The notes under the pieces: generated by a model | Databases searched by the model: none | What the model was told of the DNA's origin: nothing | Seen by the model: the letters and a program-made list of their open reading frames with translations, nothing else | Made by a program: the position numbers and the translations under genes | NCBI GenBank assembly: GCA_006538405.1 | Contig: BJKQ01000001.1 | Location: forward strand, 2,170,001 to 2,234,000 | Source: Hansfordia pulvinata | Lineage: Eukaryota > Ascomycota > Sordariomycetes > Xylariales | Length of the DNA: 64,000 nucleotides | Direction of reading: 5' to 3' | Shown here: in pieces, positions 11,712 through 22,200 of the stretch | How the letters are laid out: each line of letters begins with the position of its first letter | Numbering within the stretch: the stretch's first letter is position 1

Positions 11712-13561
11712 ATGCCTCCCACCTTGGATCTCGGCAGCCAGAGCACGCATGCGAAGATGCTCGTCTCGCCGCGGCTCAACCTGCGCCGCGGCCTGAGCTA
11801 TCAAACCCAGCTTCAGCTTGAGAAAGGTCCCCTGTCTTCCACCTCGTCTCGATTCAACTTTAACCACTTGATCTTCTCGCCCCCTCCGTCTCCCAGCCTG
11901 CCCGCCCTCGTCCCCAGGCCACGAAAAAACCAGACCGCTCCGAGGCCCAGCCGCGTGTTTAGGCTCCTCGTCTTTGTCGCTGGCATCTTCTCGTTCTTGT
12001 ACCTGGCCAGCGCCATTCTCAGCCAGGGCTATGTCGCAGTCGTCGACTGGGCCTTGGAGGCCACAAGGAACCGCAACGAATACGAAATGGTCGGCCAGTA
12101 CGACCTGCCCGATTTTCCAACCCCGATAGCCATCACAGATCACAACGGCAGATCAAAATGGACAATCTCGATTCCCAAGAAGCACAGTTTCCCGCTCAGT
12201 GCGACCGAATATTCTGACATTACCGCCAAATGCCACGAGGTCGCCACTCATGTCAGGGAGTCGCGTGCCTTTCTTTTTGCTCCCCAGCAGCCCAAGCTCG
12301 ATTACTACTTCAAGGACCCTAATTTCATCGACATTGGCGAAGCCGAAAAGCAGGGGCTGCTTCCCAGTCCGGAAGCGCAGCCGTCCAAGTTGGAAGGTCG
12401 GGGTGTGGCAGCTCAACAGCCAAGGAAGCGTCTTCTGGGCGAGCGTTCTGGTAACCTGATCGCCAGACAGACCTGCCAGTCTTCTTTGACATTCGTCCTG
12501 GAACCGTCGGACGTCGGGCTGGGCACCAGTATGATGATGATGTGGATGGCGTATGGGCTGGCTCAAAAGGAGCAAAGGGCCTTTTTTATCGACGATTCCA
12601 AATGGGCTTACGGCGACTACATCTCAATCTTCAAGGCCCCTCCCGCGGCTGACTGCAAGCCTCCCCGCGCCACCAGATGGTACCCTGTCCCCACAATGCT
12701 CAACATCTCGTGGTATCATCCTCGACAGCTCGGGAAACATTCGGAAAGGGTTTCAACAATGAATTCGAAGACCCTCAGACCGAGGAGGCGCATCGTGAGC
12801 GCCCCACATTCGACCTGGCTCGCGTGGGCTTTGAAGCCCTGTTTCATCTGAACGACGACGACCACAAGTATGTCAACCAGCGAGTGCAGGATCTGAAAGT
12901 CAAATCATCGGCGGGTGCCGGAAAAGACGCCGCCGGTACCATTGTGGGTGTCCATGTCAGGCATGGCGATGTTCACCCTTACGAATACCAGTACCACGGC
13001 GCTTATGTGCCCCTCAACGTGTACACCGAGAAGGCTCGCGAGTTGCTCGGTCACACGGCGACTGGGGGTGCCGATACTGCCGCCAAGCAGCACTCCTTCA
13101 TGGTGCTTGCCTCGGATGACCCCGATGTCTACGAGTCGGACGAGTTCTCCAAGGCACTGCGTGCTCAGGAGCAGATCAAACTTGCTCGGAAGCAGGAGGT
13201 CAAACAGGCCAAGCCCGACCCCACGCACATGCACAACTTTGTCGACGAGGCTTTCGGGTGGGAAGGCGGCTTCTTCACCAGCATGTTCTGGAACTTGGGG
13301 AGTCCCCAGGTCAACAACGCCAACATCGACAGCCAGAAGACCCTGGGCCGGACCCCTGACGCAGTGCGGCTCCGGAGCTTGGTCGGCCGGGCCTATCTGA
13401 TGGACCTGGCAGTTCTGGCCCAAGCCAGTGACAGTGTGATTTGCACCATCAGCGCCACAGGATGTCGGCTCATGGCCGTCATGATGGGTTGGGAGAAGGC
13501 AATTGACCAGGAGCGCTGGGTCAATGTCGATGGGTCCTTTTCCTGGTCCGGTCTTGCGTAA
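11712..13561 (+). CDS. Fucosyltransferase-like type II membrane protein (GT23/FUT8-like fold)
   Basis: The protein has a short cytosolic head, one membrane anchor at residues 82-103 (VFRLLVFVAGIFSFLYLASA) and a large lumenal domain, the layout of a Golgi or ER glycosyltransferase. The motif HVRHGD at about 415-420, followed by HPYEYQY, resembles the nucleotide-sugar-binding HxRxGD loop of FUT8/NodZ/O-fucosyltransferase folds. The C-terminal TISATGCRLMAVMMGWE block also fits that group. The acceptor is unknown. No intron is needed. The coding frame changes once between about 12660 and 12685: frame 1 ends in CKPPRAT, and the next conserved block (VPCPHNAQHLVVS) continues one base earlier. Adding one base makes 1851 nt, 616 aa. 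The gene is convergent with valyl-tRNA synthetase. Family level is fairly confident; exact enzyme activity is inferred. Confidence 0.72.
12660..12685 (+). other. Apparent one-base deletion in the fucosyltransferase-like gene
   Basis: The conserved reading passes from the frame of 11712 to the frame of 12677 over a few codons. No intron fits: GT at 12680 to AG at 12728 has the wrong length modulo three and would remove the VPCPHNAQHLVVS block. One missing base restores a continuous protein. Confidence 0.75.
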
Positions 13562-14515
13562 AGCGGCCACGTCAACAACGAAGGGGGATTACATCCCTCC
13601 ACACATTCTTTTATAATTGGAAGGTTGCCGGGCTTGCTCGTCTCTCCATGGAAGCGAGCAGGCGCTCTTGGGTACGGTCTCTCTTTTGGATACGAAATTC
13701 CCAATCTGTTCAGGCGTTTGGAGGAAAATGTTAAGAGGATCCGCTCCACGAATGGACGGACAGGAGTTCTGGCTGCTTTTTTACCAACGATACCACGACG
13801 ACGCGTCGACATGTCTGTTACGACGCCTCCTATGCCTTTTCATTTCCCGAATCCCTACATACTCAGTATATAATATCTCCTGTCCCAGCCTCTGCGCGCG
13901 GAAGGTTGGGATAGGGCAGCATCCCATCCGAACAGGAGGGCACCCGCGCTTACAATCGTTGGCCATAGAGGCCCGAGAATAATACTTTTTACCCATTCAC
14001 CTCTGGTGCTGTCTCGTGTGAGCTCGAAGCGATTGCATGCATCCTGTGATTACGCCAAAGCTACCTACATGATTTCCGCGGATTGCCAGCAGACTCCGTC
14101 GGTCTATAAAGGAGGGACCACTACAGAAGGTTATGAACATCACCCCTCCCGACGCGCAGATCTCAGCTGTTTGCAGGTCCCTCTTACTCCGCGGCCGACT
14201 GTCAAGGTCCAGCAGTCGATGACGCGCCTGTCCCCTAAGCGCAAGGCTCGGTCCACAGCACTCCTCACGACACATCCAGGGAGGCAATCCGGCAATGTCT
14301 ACAACGCATCCATTATGAAAGAGATGTTTCAACTCGGTCTGCCTACACTGTCTCTGACCCCCTTAAAAACCTCCTCCCTTTACATGTATTTTTACGCTTG
14401 ATTTTCCCATCATACGCCTTTCCTCTTCTTTTCTTCTTCTTCTGTAGATTTCGCTCTCATCTGCTTGAAAGCAGGGATATCTGCGAAAAGCTCTCTCTCT
14501 CTCAAATGTGCCTCT
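13562..14515. other. Convergent intergenic region, two 3' ends
   Basis: About 950 bases separate the stop codons of the fucosyltransferase-like gene (plus) and valyl-tRNA synthetase (minus), so this must hold both 3' untranslated regions and terminators. It is relatively T-rich near 14380-14460 (TTCTTTTCTTCTTCTTC). I recognise no gene in it. Confidence 0.55.
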
Positions 14516-17500
14516 CTATTCCAGCTTGAGGCCCTCGAATTGCTGGATGGTGGCTTCGAAGCCGGTGGCCTCGGACTCGAGGTCGACGAGCTTCCGGCGG
14601 TCGGCCTCCTGCACGGCGGCGGCGACCTTCTGCTGGTACCCGGTGTCGGCCAGCAGCTTCTGCTGCTTGGCGATGGCGGCGCGGGCCTTGTCGAGCTTCT
14701 TGCCGGCCTTGGCGATCTCGGCGTCCATGTCGACGCGGCCCTTGACCTGCAGGAAGACGGCCGCGGCGCTCGACACGGGGAACGCGACGCAGCCCGCCGG
14801 CCGCGCGTCGTCGCCCGACACGATCTCGATGCTCGTCACGCCCTTGCCGCTCAGCGACTTGAGGGACTGCGCCTGCTCGGTGACGGTCTTGTGGGACGTC
14901 TCGTCGTATGTTTGCACAAACACTGCGGTGTGGTCAAGTCAGCTTTCGGGTTCGAGATGTGATGTGTATATATGTAGACAAGGGATGGTGGGGCAGGCAG
15001 GGGAACTTACCCTTGGCCTCGTCCTTGAGAGCATATTCGGCCATGAGCGAGCGGATGCCCTTGGAGCAGCCCATCACCAGCTCGTAGGCGGCTTCTGCCG
15101 CGGGGTTGTCCATCTCCGAGTCGTACGTGGGGTACCGGGCAAGCATGACAGAGGGCGTCTCGTCCTCGGGGCGCCGGGGAAGGCGTTGCCACAGCTCCTC
15201 GGTCAGGTACGGCATGAAGGGGTGGATCATGGTCAGGGCGCTCTCCAGTGCCGTGTACAGCGTGTTCTGGGCAGACAGCTTCTCCTCGGGGGCGCCATTC
15301 TGGATGATGGCCTTGGAGTTCTCGATGAAGACGTCGCACAGCTCATTGTACCAGTACCGGTAGATGATGTTTGTCGACTTCATGAACTCGCGCTCGGGGA
15401 TGGCTTCGTTGATCTCTTTGGCGGCGCTGTTCATCTTGTGGAGAATCCATCTCTCGGCCAGGGACTCTTTGCCCGTGACCTTGCCGGACTTCTGGGGGAC
15501 AAAGTCCTTGTCCAGATTCCCGAGCACGTACTTGCTAGCCTGGTAGATCTTGTTGCAGAACTTCCTGTAGCCGTGCATGACCTTGATGTCAAAGTTGATG
15601 TCGCCGCCACCGGTCGTGTAGTTGACCATGGTGTAGCGCAGGGCATCGGCACCACACTGAGGGATGCCGTCGGGGAAGGCAGACTTCTGATACTTCTTGG
15701 CCTTCTCAACCTCCTCAGGAGGCATGTTGCCCTGGACAGCTTTTCATGGAGAGCCTCCAGCTGAATGCCGCTGATCACATCCAAAGGATCGATGACGTTA
15801 CCCAGCGACTTGGACATCTTCCGGCCCTCTGAGTCTCTGACGAGGGAGTGGCAGTACACCTCCTTGAAGGGAATCTCGCCCACCATCTTCAGACCCAGCA
15901 TAATCATGCGGGCGATCCAGAAGAAGAGGATATCCCAGCCCGTCTCCAGCACAGAGGTGGGGTACAGCTTCTCCAGATCAGGGGTCTTGTTGGGCCAACC
16001 GAGGGTGGAGAAGGGCCACAGGCCGGAGGAGAACCACGTGTCCAGGACGTCTTCGTCGCGCTTGAGGGTGAACTTCTTGCCAGGCAGGGCTTTCTCGGCC
16101 TTGGCCTGTGCCTCTTCTTGAGTGCGGCCAGAGAACCACAGCGAATCGTCGGCCTCGTCTCCGGCCTCGCCTTCGACCTGCGCAAAATAGACGGGGCACT
16201 GGTGGCCCCACCACAGCTGCCTGGACAGACACCAGTCGTTGATGTCTTCCATCCATCTGAAGTAGCTCTTCTCGGCCGATTCGGGCTTGATCTTGATCTT
16301 TCCCTCCTTCACAACCTCGATGGCCGGGGCCGCGAGATCCTTCATCCTCATCCACCACTGGGGCTTCAGGATGGGCTCAATGATGTCTTTAGACTTGGAG
16401 CAGAGGGGCACCTTCATTGGGTTGTCCTTCTTGTCAACAAACAGGCTAAGGTTCTTAAGGTCGTCCTGAACCGAGTAACGGACGTCGAATCGCTTCTGGC
16501 CCTTGTAAGGGCCGGCATTGTCATTCATGAGGCCATCGTCAGTGAGGATGTTGATGAACTTGAGGTTGTGCCTCTGACCGAGGGCAAAATCGTTGGGGTC
16601 GTGGGCAGGAGTGATCTTGACGGCACCCGTACCGAATTCCTTCTCAACGTAGTCGTCCGCAACAATCGGCATCAGGCGATCTTTAATGAAGGGGTGGACG
16701 GCGTTCTTGCCGACCAGGTGCTTGTAGCGTTCATCCTGCGGGTGGACGGCGATACCCGTGTCACCCAGCATGGTCTCGATACGGGTGGTGGCAACCTCGA
16801 TAGTCTCGTCGGAGCCCTCGATCTGGTACTTGAAGTGGACAATGACACCAAACTCGACTTTCTTCTCGTAGCCAGGGACGGACAGGACGGTGCGGCCAGT
16901 CAGCTCCTTGTTGTCGACCTCGAGGTTGGAGAGGGCCGTGTTGAGCTGGGTGCACCAGTTGACGAGGCGGTTGGCGCGGTAGATGGTGCCCTCCTCGTGC
17001 AGCTTGCAGAAGGTCTCGGTGACGGCGGCGGACAAGTTCTTGTCCATGGTGAAGGCCTCGCGAGACCAGTCGGTGGACACACCCATCTTGCGCTGGGCGT
17101 TGTTGATGCGCTTATGGTAGTCCTCCTTCCATTCCCACACAGTGTCGATGAACTTCTCACGGCCCAGGTCGTGGCGGGTCTTGCCCTGGCGGCGCCACAG
17201 CATGTTCTCGACGACGCTCTGAGTGGAGATGCCGGCGTGGTCACAGCCGGGCAGCCACAGGGTGGTGCGGCCATGCATGCGGTTCCAGCGAATCATCACA
17301 TCCTGAAGCGAATTGCCGAGGGAGTGGCCCATGTGCAGAGCGCCGGTGACGTTGGGCGGAGGGATGACGATGACGAAGGAGCCTTCGTCCCTGACAGAAC
17401 CGTCGGGCTTGAATTGGGGCTTGAAGAAGCCCGACTTCTCCCACCACTGGTACCAGGCGGACTCGACGGCGACGGGGTTGTAGGCCTTGAACTGGGGGTC

Positions 17501-18030
17501 GTCGAAGGACTTGAGGCGCTTCTTCTCGCCGACGGGGGTGTCCTCGACGTACTCGGGCAGAGGCTCCTCCTCAGGCTTGGGGGCTTTGGGCTTCTTGTCC
17601 TTGGCCTTGCCGGCGGCGGCGGGAGTGGCCTGGGCGGCTTTCGCCTGCTTCTCGGCGAACTTGGCGGCCTTTTCGGCCTTCTTGCGTTCTTTTTCTACTG
17701 TGCGCGCGCATGCGTGTCAGCCAAGGGATTGGGTGAAGATGGGGGGGGTGGGGGCAAGGTCATGTTGCGGGCCGGGAAAGGAGCCATCAACGGAGCCCGA
17801 CCTGCGCACGCGCGAGGCGACATACACTCTTTCTCGGTCTTGACTTTGGGCGGGGCACCGGGGGCGGCGCCAGCGTCCTGGCCGGACTGGTGGAGGCCGG
17901 CGGCATCGGGAGCAGAGGAGCGGACGGCATCCTTGACATCGGCAGGGACGGCGGGAGGGGCGCCCTCGCCGGCCTTGCTGGGGCCGTCGGCGGCGGCGAT
18001 AGGGTTACCGCGGCCGCTGTTGGTGGCCAT
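14516..18030 (-). CDS. VAS1: Valyl-tRNA synthetase, cytosolic and probably mitochondrial
   Basis: This class I aminoacyl-tRNA synthetase charges tRNA-Val. Exons on the minus strand are 18030-17826, 17697-15011 and 14922-14516. The introns are 128 nt (17825-17698, GTATGT..CAG) and 88 nt (15010-14923, GTAAGT..CAG). Visible landmarks are a Lys/Ala-rich N-terminal extension, the HIGH-type signature HMGH (190-193), [14 protein letters not shown], the KMSKS loop (695-699) with [10 protein letters not shown], the anticodon-binding region, and a C-terminal coiled coil (about residues 1010-1090, after [14 protein letters not shown]). Near 15733-15740 the frame slips by one base: HEKL should continue as a second Leu then QGN. 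Adding one base gives exactly 3300 nt, 1099 aa, close to the yeast enzyme (about 1,104). The ATG at 18030 has an excellent context (GCCGCCATGGCC). An ATG-less leader in the same frame is described separately. Confidence 0.96.
15733..15740 (-). other. Apparent one-base deletion in valyl-tRNA synthetase
   Basis: On the minus strand the reading HEKL-SRATC is out of frame with the conserved continuation [17 protein letters not shown]. Inserting one base after the CTG codon gives [13 protein letters not shown]. Total coding length becomes 3300, divisible by three. Confidence 0.85.
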
Positions 18031-18306
18031 GGCGGCGGCGCGGGGTCGGTAGAGGAGGGTCGAAGGGGGCCGGTAAGAAGGAGGGCCGGGGCGGCGCGAG
18101 GTCAAGCAGGAGGGACGAAGAGAAGGGGGGCTGTAGAGCGACCTGCGCACACAGAAAGATGTCGAGACGAGTTGTCGAGACACTTTGCCGGTGTCCTGGG
18201 GGTGGTGGGGGAGAGAGGGGAGTAGAAGACGGGCGGCAGGCGTCTGGAGCCTGGCGAGACGTGACTCAGACGAGGGGCCGACGATAGGATCAGCGCCAGT
18301 CGATAC
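18031..18306 (-). promoter_or_regulatory. In-frame ATG-less leader of valyl-tRNA synthetase, mitochondrial-targeting-like
   Basis: The frame of the ATG at 18030 stays open back to a TAG at 18307-18309 and contains no ATG. The 51 codons from 18183 read with many Arg, Ser and Pro residues (VSRQLVSTSFCVRRSLYSPP near the start) and no Asp or Glu, the composition of a mitochondrial presequence. Near-cognate starts are GTG at 18183 (A at -3) and ACG at 18243. One gene supplying both compartments through alternative starts is established for yeast valyl-, alanyl- and glycyl-tRNA synthetases, the last two using non-AUG codons. The leader is observed; its translation is inferred. Confidence 0.55.
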
Positions 18307-18499
18307 CTACCAGGTAGACGGACAGCCGCGGGGCACAAGGGAAGGCAGGCTGCTAGAGAGCTGGTCGTAGGCGACACGAAGCTGGCTGCAGGCGGCCCCT
18401 GGGGGTGCTCCAGGCACTCCTTGGGGGGGGTAACGCTGGCTTCTGAGACGCCTTTGGCGGGCAGCTCGTGGATCAAGGGACCTAATGGAGGGGTAGCAG

Positions 18500-19421
18500 A
18501 CGCCGCGGGGGGCGCGTAGGAGCGTCTTGGAGGCGGGGAGCAGCCGGCTTAGGCGGGGTGGGCGTGGGAAAAAAAATCAGATGCCAGGAAAATTTATCAA
18601 TTATGTTCGGAAGCGTCGAATGTCAGGTCCACGCACTGATGGGGACTGGGGGAAAGTACCTATCTAGGTACCTAGACACGCTCCAACAGCGACGAGGGGC
18701 TGGTAGGTATGAGCATGGCCAATGCGCTTAACCGAACTCGGTATCATCCAGTAATGTACCTACCTATCCACCTGCACCTGCCGTGCTGCCATGCTTGAGA
18801 AGTGGGCCACTCACTTCTATGTCGCATTCTCAAATGTTCCGAGGTAGAAAGGCACCATCTCATAGATGCATCGAGCCCCCCCCCCCCCCCTACAATAAGC
18901 TGGATACTGATTTAGACCTGACGTAGCCACCAGACAGGTATGAAAGAGAGATTAAACTCGCCTGCTTGGAATTTCGATATGAGACCAGCCTTCAAGACCA
19001 GAGCACATCAGAGATACCCAGCCTACGACCGACAGACAGCTCTGTTTCGTTAACCAGCATAAAGAGGGCGACTTGCCTAAGAGAGATACCTCTAACAAGC
19101 GCCTCATGGGCAACGAAACAGACATTCGCAGTATTCACATGGAACATGGAAGAGACACATCTCCACATGGGTTATCAAATAAATAGTTAGATGAATGCTT
19201 CGACGCCGTTATATAAGTCCTTAGGAAACGATGCGAACAGACGCAGGGGCCGGCTTGTCACGCCCTTGCTGCATCATTACCGCCCATTGTCCGTGCCACT
19301 CGTAGCAGCACCACCCTCTCTGCCCACGGCTGACAGTTCCGTACCCAGAGATAGTCGAGGAATCTCGGGTAACACAAGCGGGCTGCTTGTCGACGTTGTT
19401 GTTGGTAGCTGTGGCGCCTCG
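18500..19421. other. Intergenic region with promoter of valyl-tRNA synthetase and 3' end of DUF3074 gene
   Basis: Both flanking genes are on the minus strand. The stretch contains a C run at 18880-18890, a TAGGTACCTA-type cluster at 18655-18675 and AT-richer sequence at 18900-19210. I recognise no gene. Confidence 0.45.
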
Positions 19422-20966
19422 TCAGACTCGCGCAATCCCGCAGCCTTGACCCCTGCCGCCCCGTGGTTCCGTTGGCGCCGCCCGTCTGCGACTGCTGCTC
19501 CTTACTACTCCACCGCTTGGATGACATCCCAGAGCCTCTGGCGCTGCCGTTGCCAGTGAGAAAGCTACCACTGTTAGAAAGTAACGTCGCCCCGCTGCGT
19601 CTCTTGCTCTGCCTCTTCTGCTTCCCCTCGCTGCTTCCGCTGGCATCGCCACTGCGCCTTCTGTTGTGTCCTTGTCGCGGCCGCGCTCCCGCGCCACCCA
19701 GCCCAAGAACAGCGGCACATCCTTCCACACCACGGCCGGCATGGCTAGGTTCTGGACCCAGGCGGGCAGGACACCTCCGGCATCGCTGGCCGTAGCCATA
19801 AGCCACTCGATATCTCCGCTGCTCCCACGCTGCTGCCCAAGAGCATCGTCGTCCCCTCTTGCGGGCACCGGCAGTCTCCGAATGCGCTCAACGCTGACGT
19901 AAACGGCAATCTGGGCATCTTTCTCACTAGCTAGTCGGCTGGCCTCAGCTTCGCCAAAGTCCGGCACCGGTATGCTGACCACCAGGAACTCGCTGCAGTC
20001 ATCCTCGGGATCAGCAGCGACGGCGCTGCCCCCGTCGTGGTGCCTGCGTACAACGCCGCAACTCATCTGGAGGACGGGGAACGTGCGGTCCCGCAGCGGA
20101 GCGCCCACGTGGTGTCGCATTTCCTGGACGACGAGACGAAAGCCACCCCAAGCGGTGGAATACTGGTCGCTGCTGCCTCGGTCCCCGTTCCGGACGACGA
20201 CAGGCTCGACAGCGGCGCACGCGCCGTTCCAGCTGAGCGCTTCGACAGCAGCGCGAATGTCGGGGGTGAACGAGGCCTCAGCTGCGGCGTGCTCGCGGCG
20301 GAAGTAGCGGTCAAACTCGGCCCATGATGCTGACTTGTCGGACGCGGCATCGCTGTCAGCGTGTACGCTGCGTCGGCAGCACCAAGTCTCAGGCCCAAGC
20401 CGCCTCCCATCCCACGCCGTTCCCCGATCACTGTTGCCAACCAGCCATGGGCTGCCTCCAATTCCCAGCGCCGCTGCTCCGGCCCCTCGGCTCCTGCTGC
20501 TACTGTTACTGCTGCTGGCGCCGCCGCCGCCGGGATCACCCGCACCACTCGCCATCAACGTCGACGCCGCCCGCGGCTGGTGTTGTTGTGCGTGTGGCGT
20601 CGAGACGTACGTAGTGTTGTTGTCTGAATGGTTCGCAGCGACCGCGACGGCACGCAGCTCAGAAGCCGGCACGATGCGCTCCGATACAGCAACGCGAGCT
20701 GCTGAGTCTGGGTGGACTTTGGTCGTCTTGTGCTTCCAGTGAGGGGCATCGATCGCACGTCCGTTGCTATTCGCGCCGACCTCGTTGTTCGCGGGCGAAG
20801 CCTGCGGGGCCGCCGAATCGATGAAGGGGACCGCCTCGCGGAGGATGGCGGCCAAGAAAGGTGCCAATTCATCTGCTGTTGCTTCGGGTGCTGGTAGCTG
20901 CGACGCGCGCATTCCCCAGAGGCGCACCAAGGGCCCAAGGCCGCTTGGGGTTGGTTTTGGTGACAT
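19422..20966 (-). CDS. DUF3074 domain protein (START-like fold)
   Basis: A single open frame of 514 aa from the ATG at 20966. The N-terminus (to about 180) contains a short helical block (ADELAPFLAAILREAVPFID) and then Ser/Gly-rich linker. From about 190 to 425 it has the pattern I know from fungal DUF3074 proteins: WCCRRSVHAD, SWAEFDRYFRREHAAAEASF, EMRHHVGAPLRDRTFPVL, EFLVVSIPVPDF, VYVSVERIRR, IEWLMATASDAGGVLPAWVQ and KDVPLFLGW. DUF3074 is placed near START/Bet v1-like lipid-binding folds; a lipid ligand is inference and no function is established. The last 85 residues are Arg/Ala-rich and look out of frame. A neighbouring frame reads a Ser/Gln/Lys/Gly-rich tail more typical of fungal linkers, so another one-base slip near 19660-19700 is possible. 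Confidence 0.75.
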   Translation of the reverse strand: MSPKPTPSGLGPLVRLWGMRASQLPAPEATADELAPFLAAILREAVPFIDSAAPQASPANNEVGANSNGRAIDAPHWKHKTTKVHPDSAARVAVSERIVPASELRAVAVAANHSDNNTTYVSTPHAQQHQPRAASTLMASGAGDPGGGGASSSNSSSRSRGAGAAALGIGGSPWLVGNSDRGTAWDGRRLGPETWCCRRSVHADSDAASDKSASWAEFDRYFRREHAAAEASFTPDIRAAVEALSWNGACAAVEPVVVRNGDRGSSDQYSTAWGGFRLVVQEMRHHVGAPLRDRTFPVLQMSCGVVRRHHDGGSAVAADPEDDCSEFLVVSIPVPDFGEAEASRLASEKDAQIAVYVSVERIRRLPVPARGDDDALGQQRGSSGDIEWLMATASDAGGVLPAWVQNLAMPAVVWKDVPLFLGWVARERGRDKDTTEGAVAMPAEAARGSRRGRARDAAGRRYFLTVVAFSLATAAPEALGCHPSGGVVRSSSRRRAAPTEPRGGRGQGCGIARV

Positions 20967-22200
20967 GTGTGCTGTCCGCGTTCACTTAGTCGTTTTGACT
21001 CTCGAATCGTATTGTATCGCTCTCTTCTTTGGTTATGCGTAGGTGTGTGTGTGGTATGATTTGCGCGCGCGTGCGCGTGTCGATTGCTTGGTCGATGGCT
21101 GTCGCGATGGCTCTGGCTTCGTTCGTCTGTGCCCTATGAGCACCGAGGATCATCTGTGTCGGATGTGAGTATCGAGACGCCGGCTTACGACTGCCGGAGG
21201 ATTATAGAGGGAGAGCGATGTTGGAGCTGGCAGTCGCACGAACGCGATCTTTTCCCCGGGTATGGGCTGCTTTATGAGGAGCTCGGCCAAGTGGTGGTAT
21301 TGACCGTCTTCTTCTCCTGAGGATTGATGACGACGTGACGGTTATAAGGGACGACCCACACTAGGTCGCTGTCTGGCGGCGGATGATTCGCCAAACGCTT
21401 TGGGCCCTGCTTGCAAGCTAAGATCAACCCCGGCGTCGATGCAGGCCAAGTGCCGGCTGTGAGTGGGATCCTATGGAGTGCAGAAGTAGCGCCGTGGGTG
21501 GGTGGCCTCCGCTGGGTCAGATGAATGCCGCAGGCCTCCCGGTGCGTGTAGCTGCGATTGACTCGCTTCTCCGGATCGCGCAGCTGGTCCCCTGTGCCCG
21601 CTCTTGTAGAGCAATCGCGCCAGGCTTGCGAGTAGCTGAACGCCGCTCTTTCCACAGTAGGTCCCTTTCGACACTTTGGCTCCTGATGTGCGCTGTAGCC
21701 CCCGATTGGATGGAGCAGGGAGTGGCTAGCGGGTGGCCGGAGTGGGCGCCGGAAGATTAGCAGGCCTGAGAGCAGAGATGCGCGATCCCTGGAGCAGGTT
21801 GCCTGGGCAGTTGACGGGGGATCCGGCGGTATTCGGGCAGAGCGCTCGGGCTGTCTGGTCGTCCGCACAGTTTGTAGATTATGGAGCCTCGTGATTAATC
21901 TCAGGTCCGTTTCTCGTGGATGCCGCGTCTGGTCACGCCGTGTCAGATGACAGCAACATATACGGAACATCCGAACTGGCCAAGTGTGCTCTGTGTGTGA
22001 TCCGGCGGGGGAAGCTGTACAGTTGGAGCTGTTCTTACTTACAGACAGATGGAATTTAAAGAGAGAAGAATGTCCCCAGAGAGAGAGGGGGGGGATGTGA
22101 ACGAGATGAGGGGGAGAGGAAGGGAGAGGCAGAGAGAGGCAGAGAGAAAGCGTAGAGACAGAGGAGGGGTCGCGAGGGTGTTGCACGGAAGTGACATCTA
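20967..22200 (-). promoter_or_regulatory. Probable promoter and leader region of the DUF3074 gene
   Basis: Upstream of the minus-strand start the sequence becomes pyrimidine-rich on that strand (GAGAGAGGC runs on the plus strand at 22075-22160). The long open frame at 21272-22186 follows this composition and has no domain. No clear TATA box was placed. Confidence 0.35.

Noticed and set aside
12680..12728. Possible intron in the fucosyltransferase-like gene instead of a missing base
   Set aside because: GT..AG is present, but the 49-nt length gives the wrong frame and would delete a conserved-looking block.
21272..22186. 304-codon open frame on the minus strand
   Set aside because: Composition follows the CT-rich promoter region of the DUF3074 gene; no domain and no conserved pattern.
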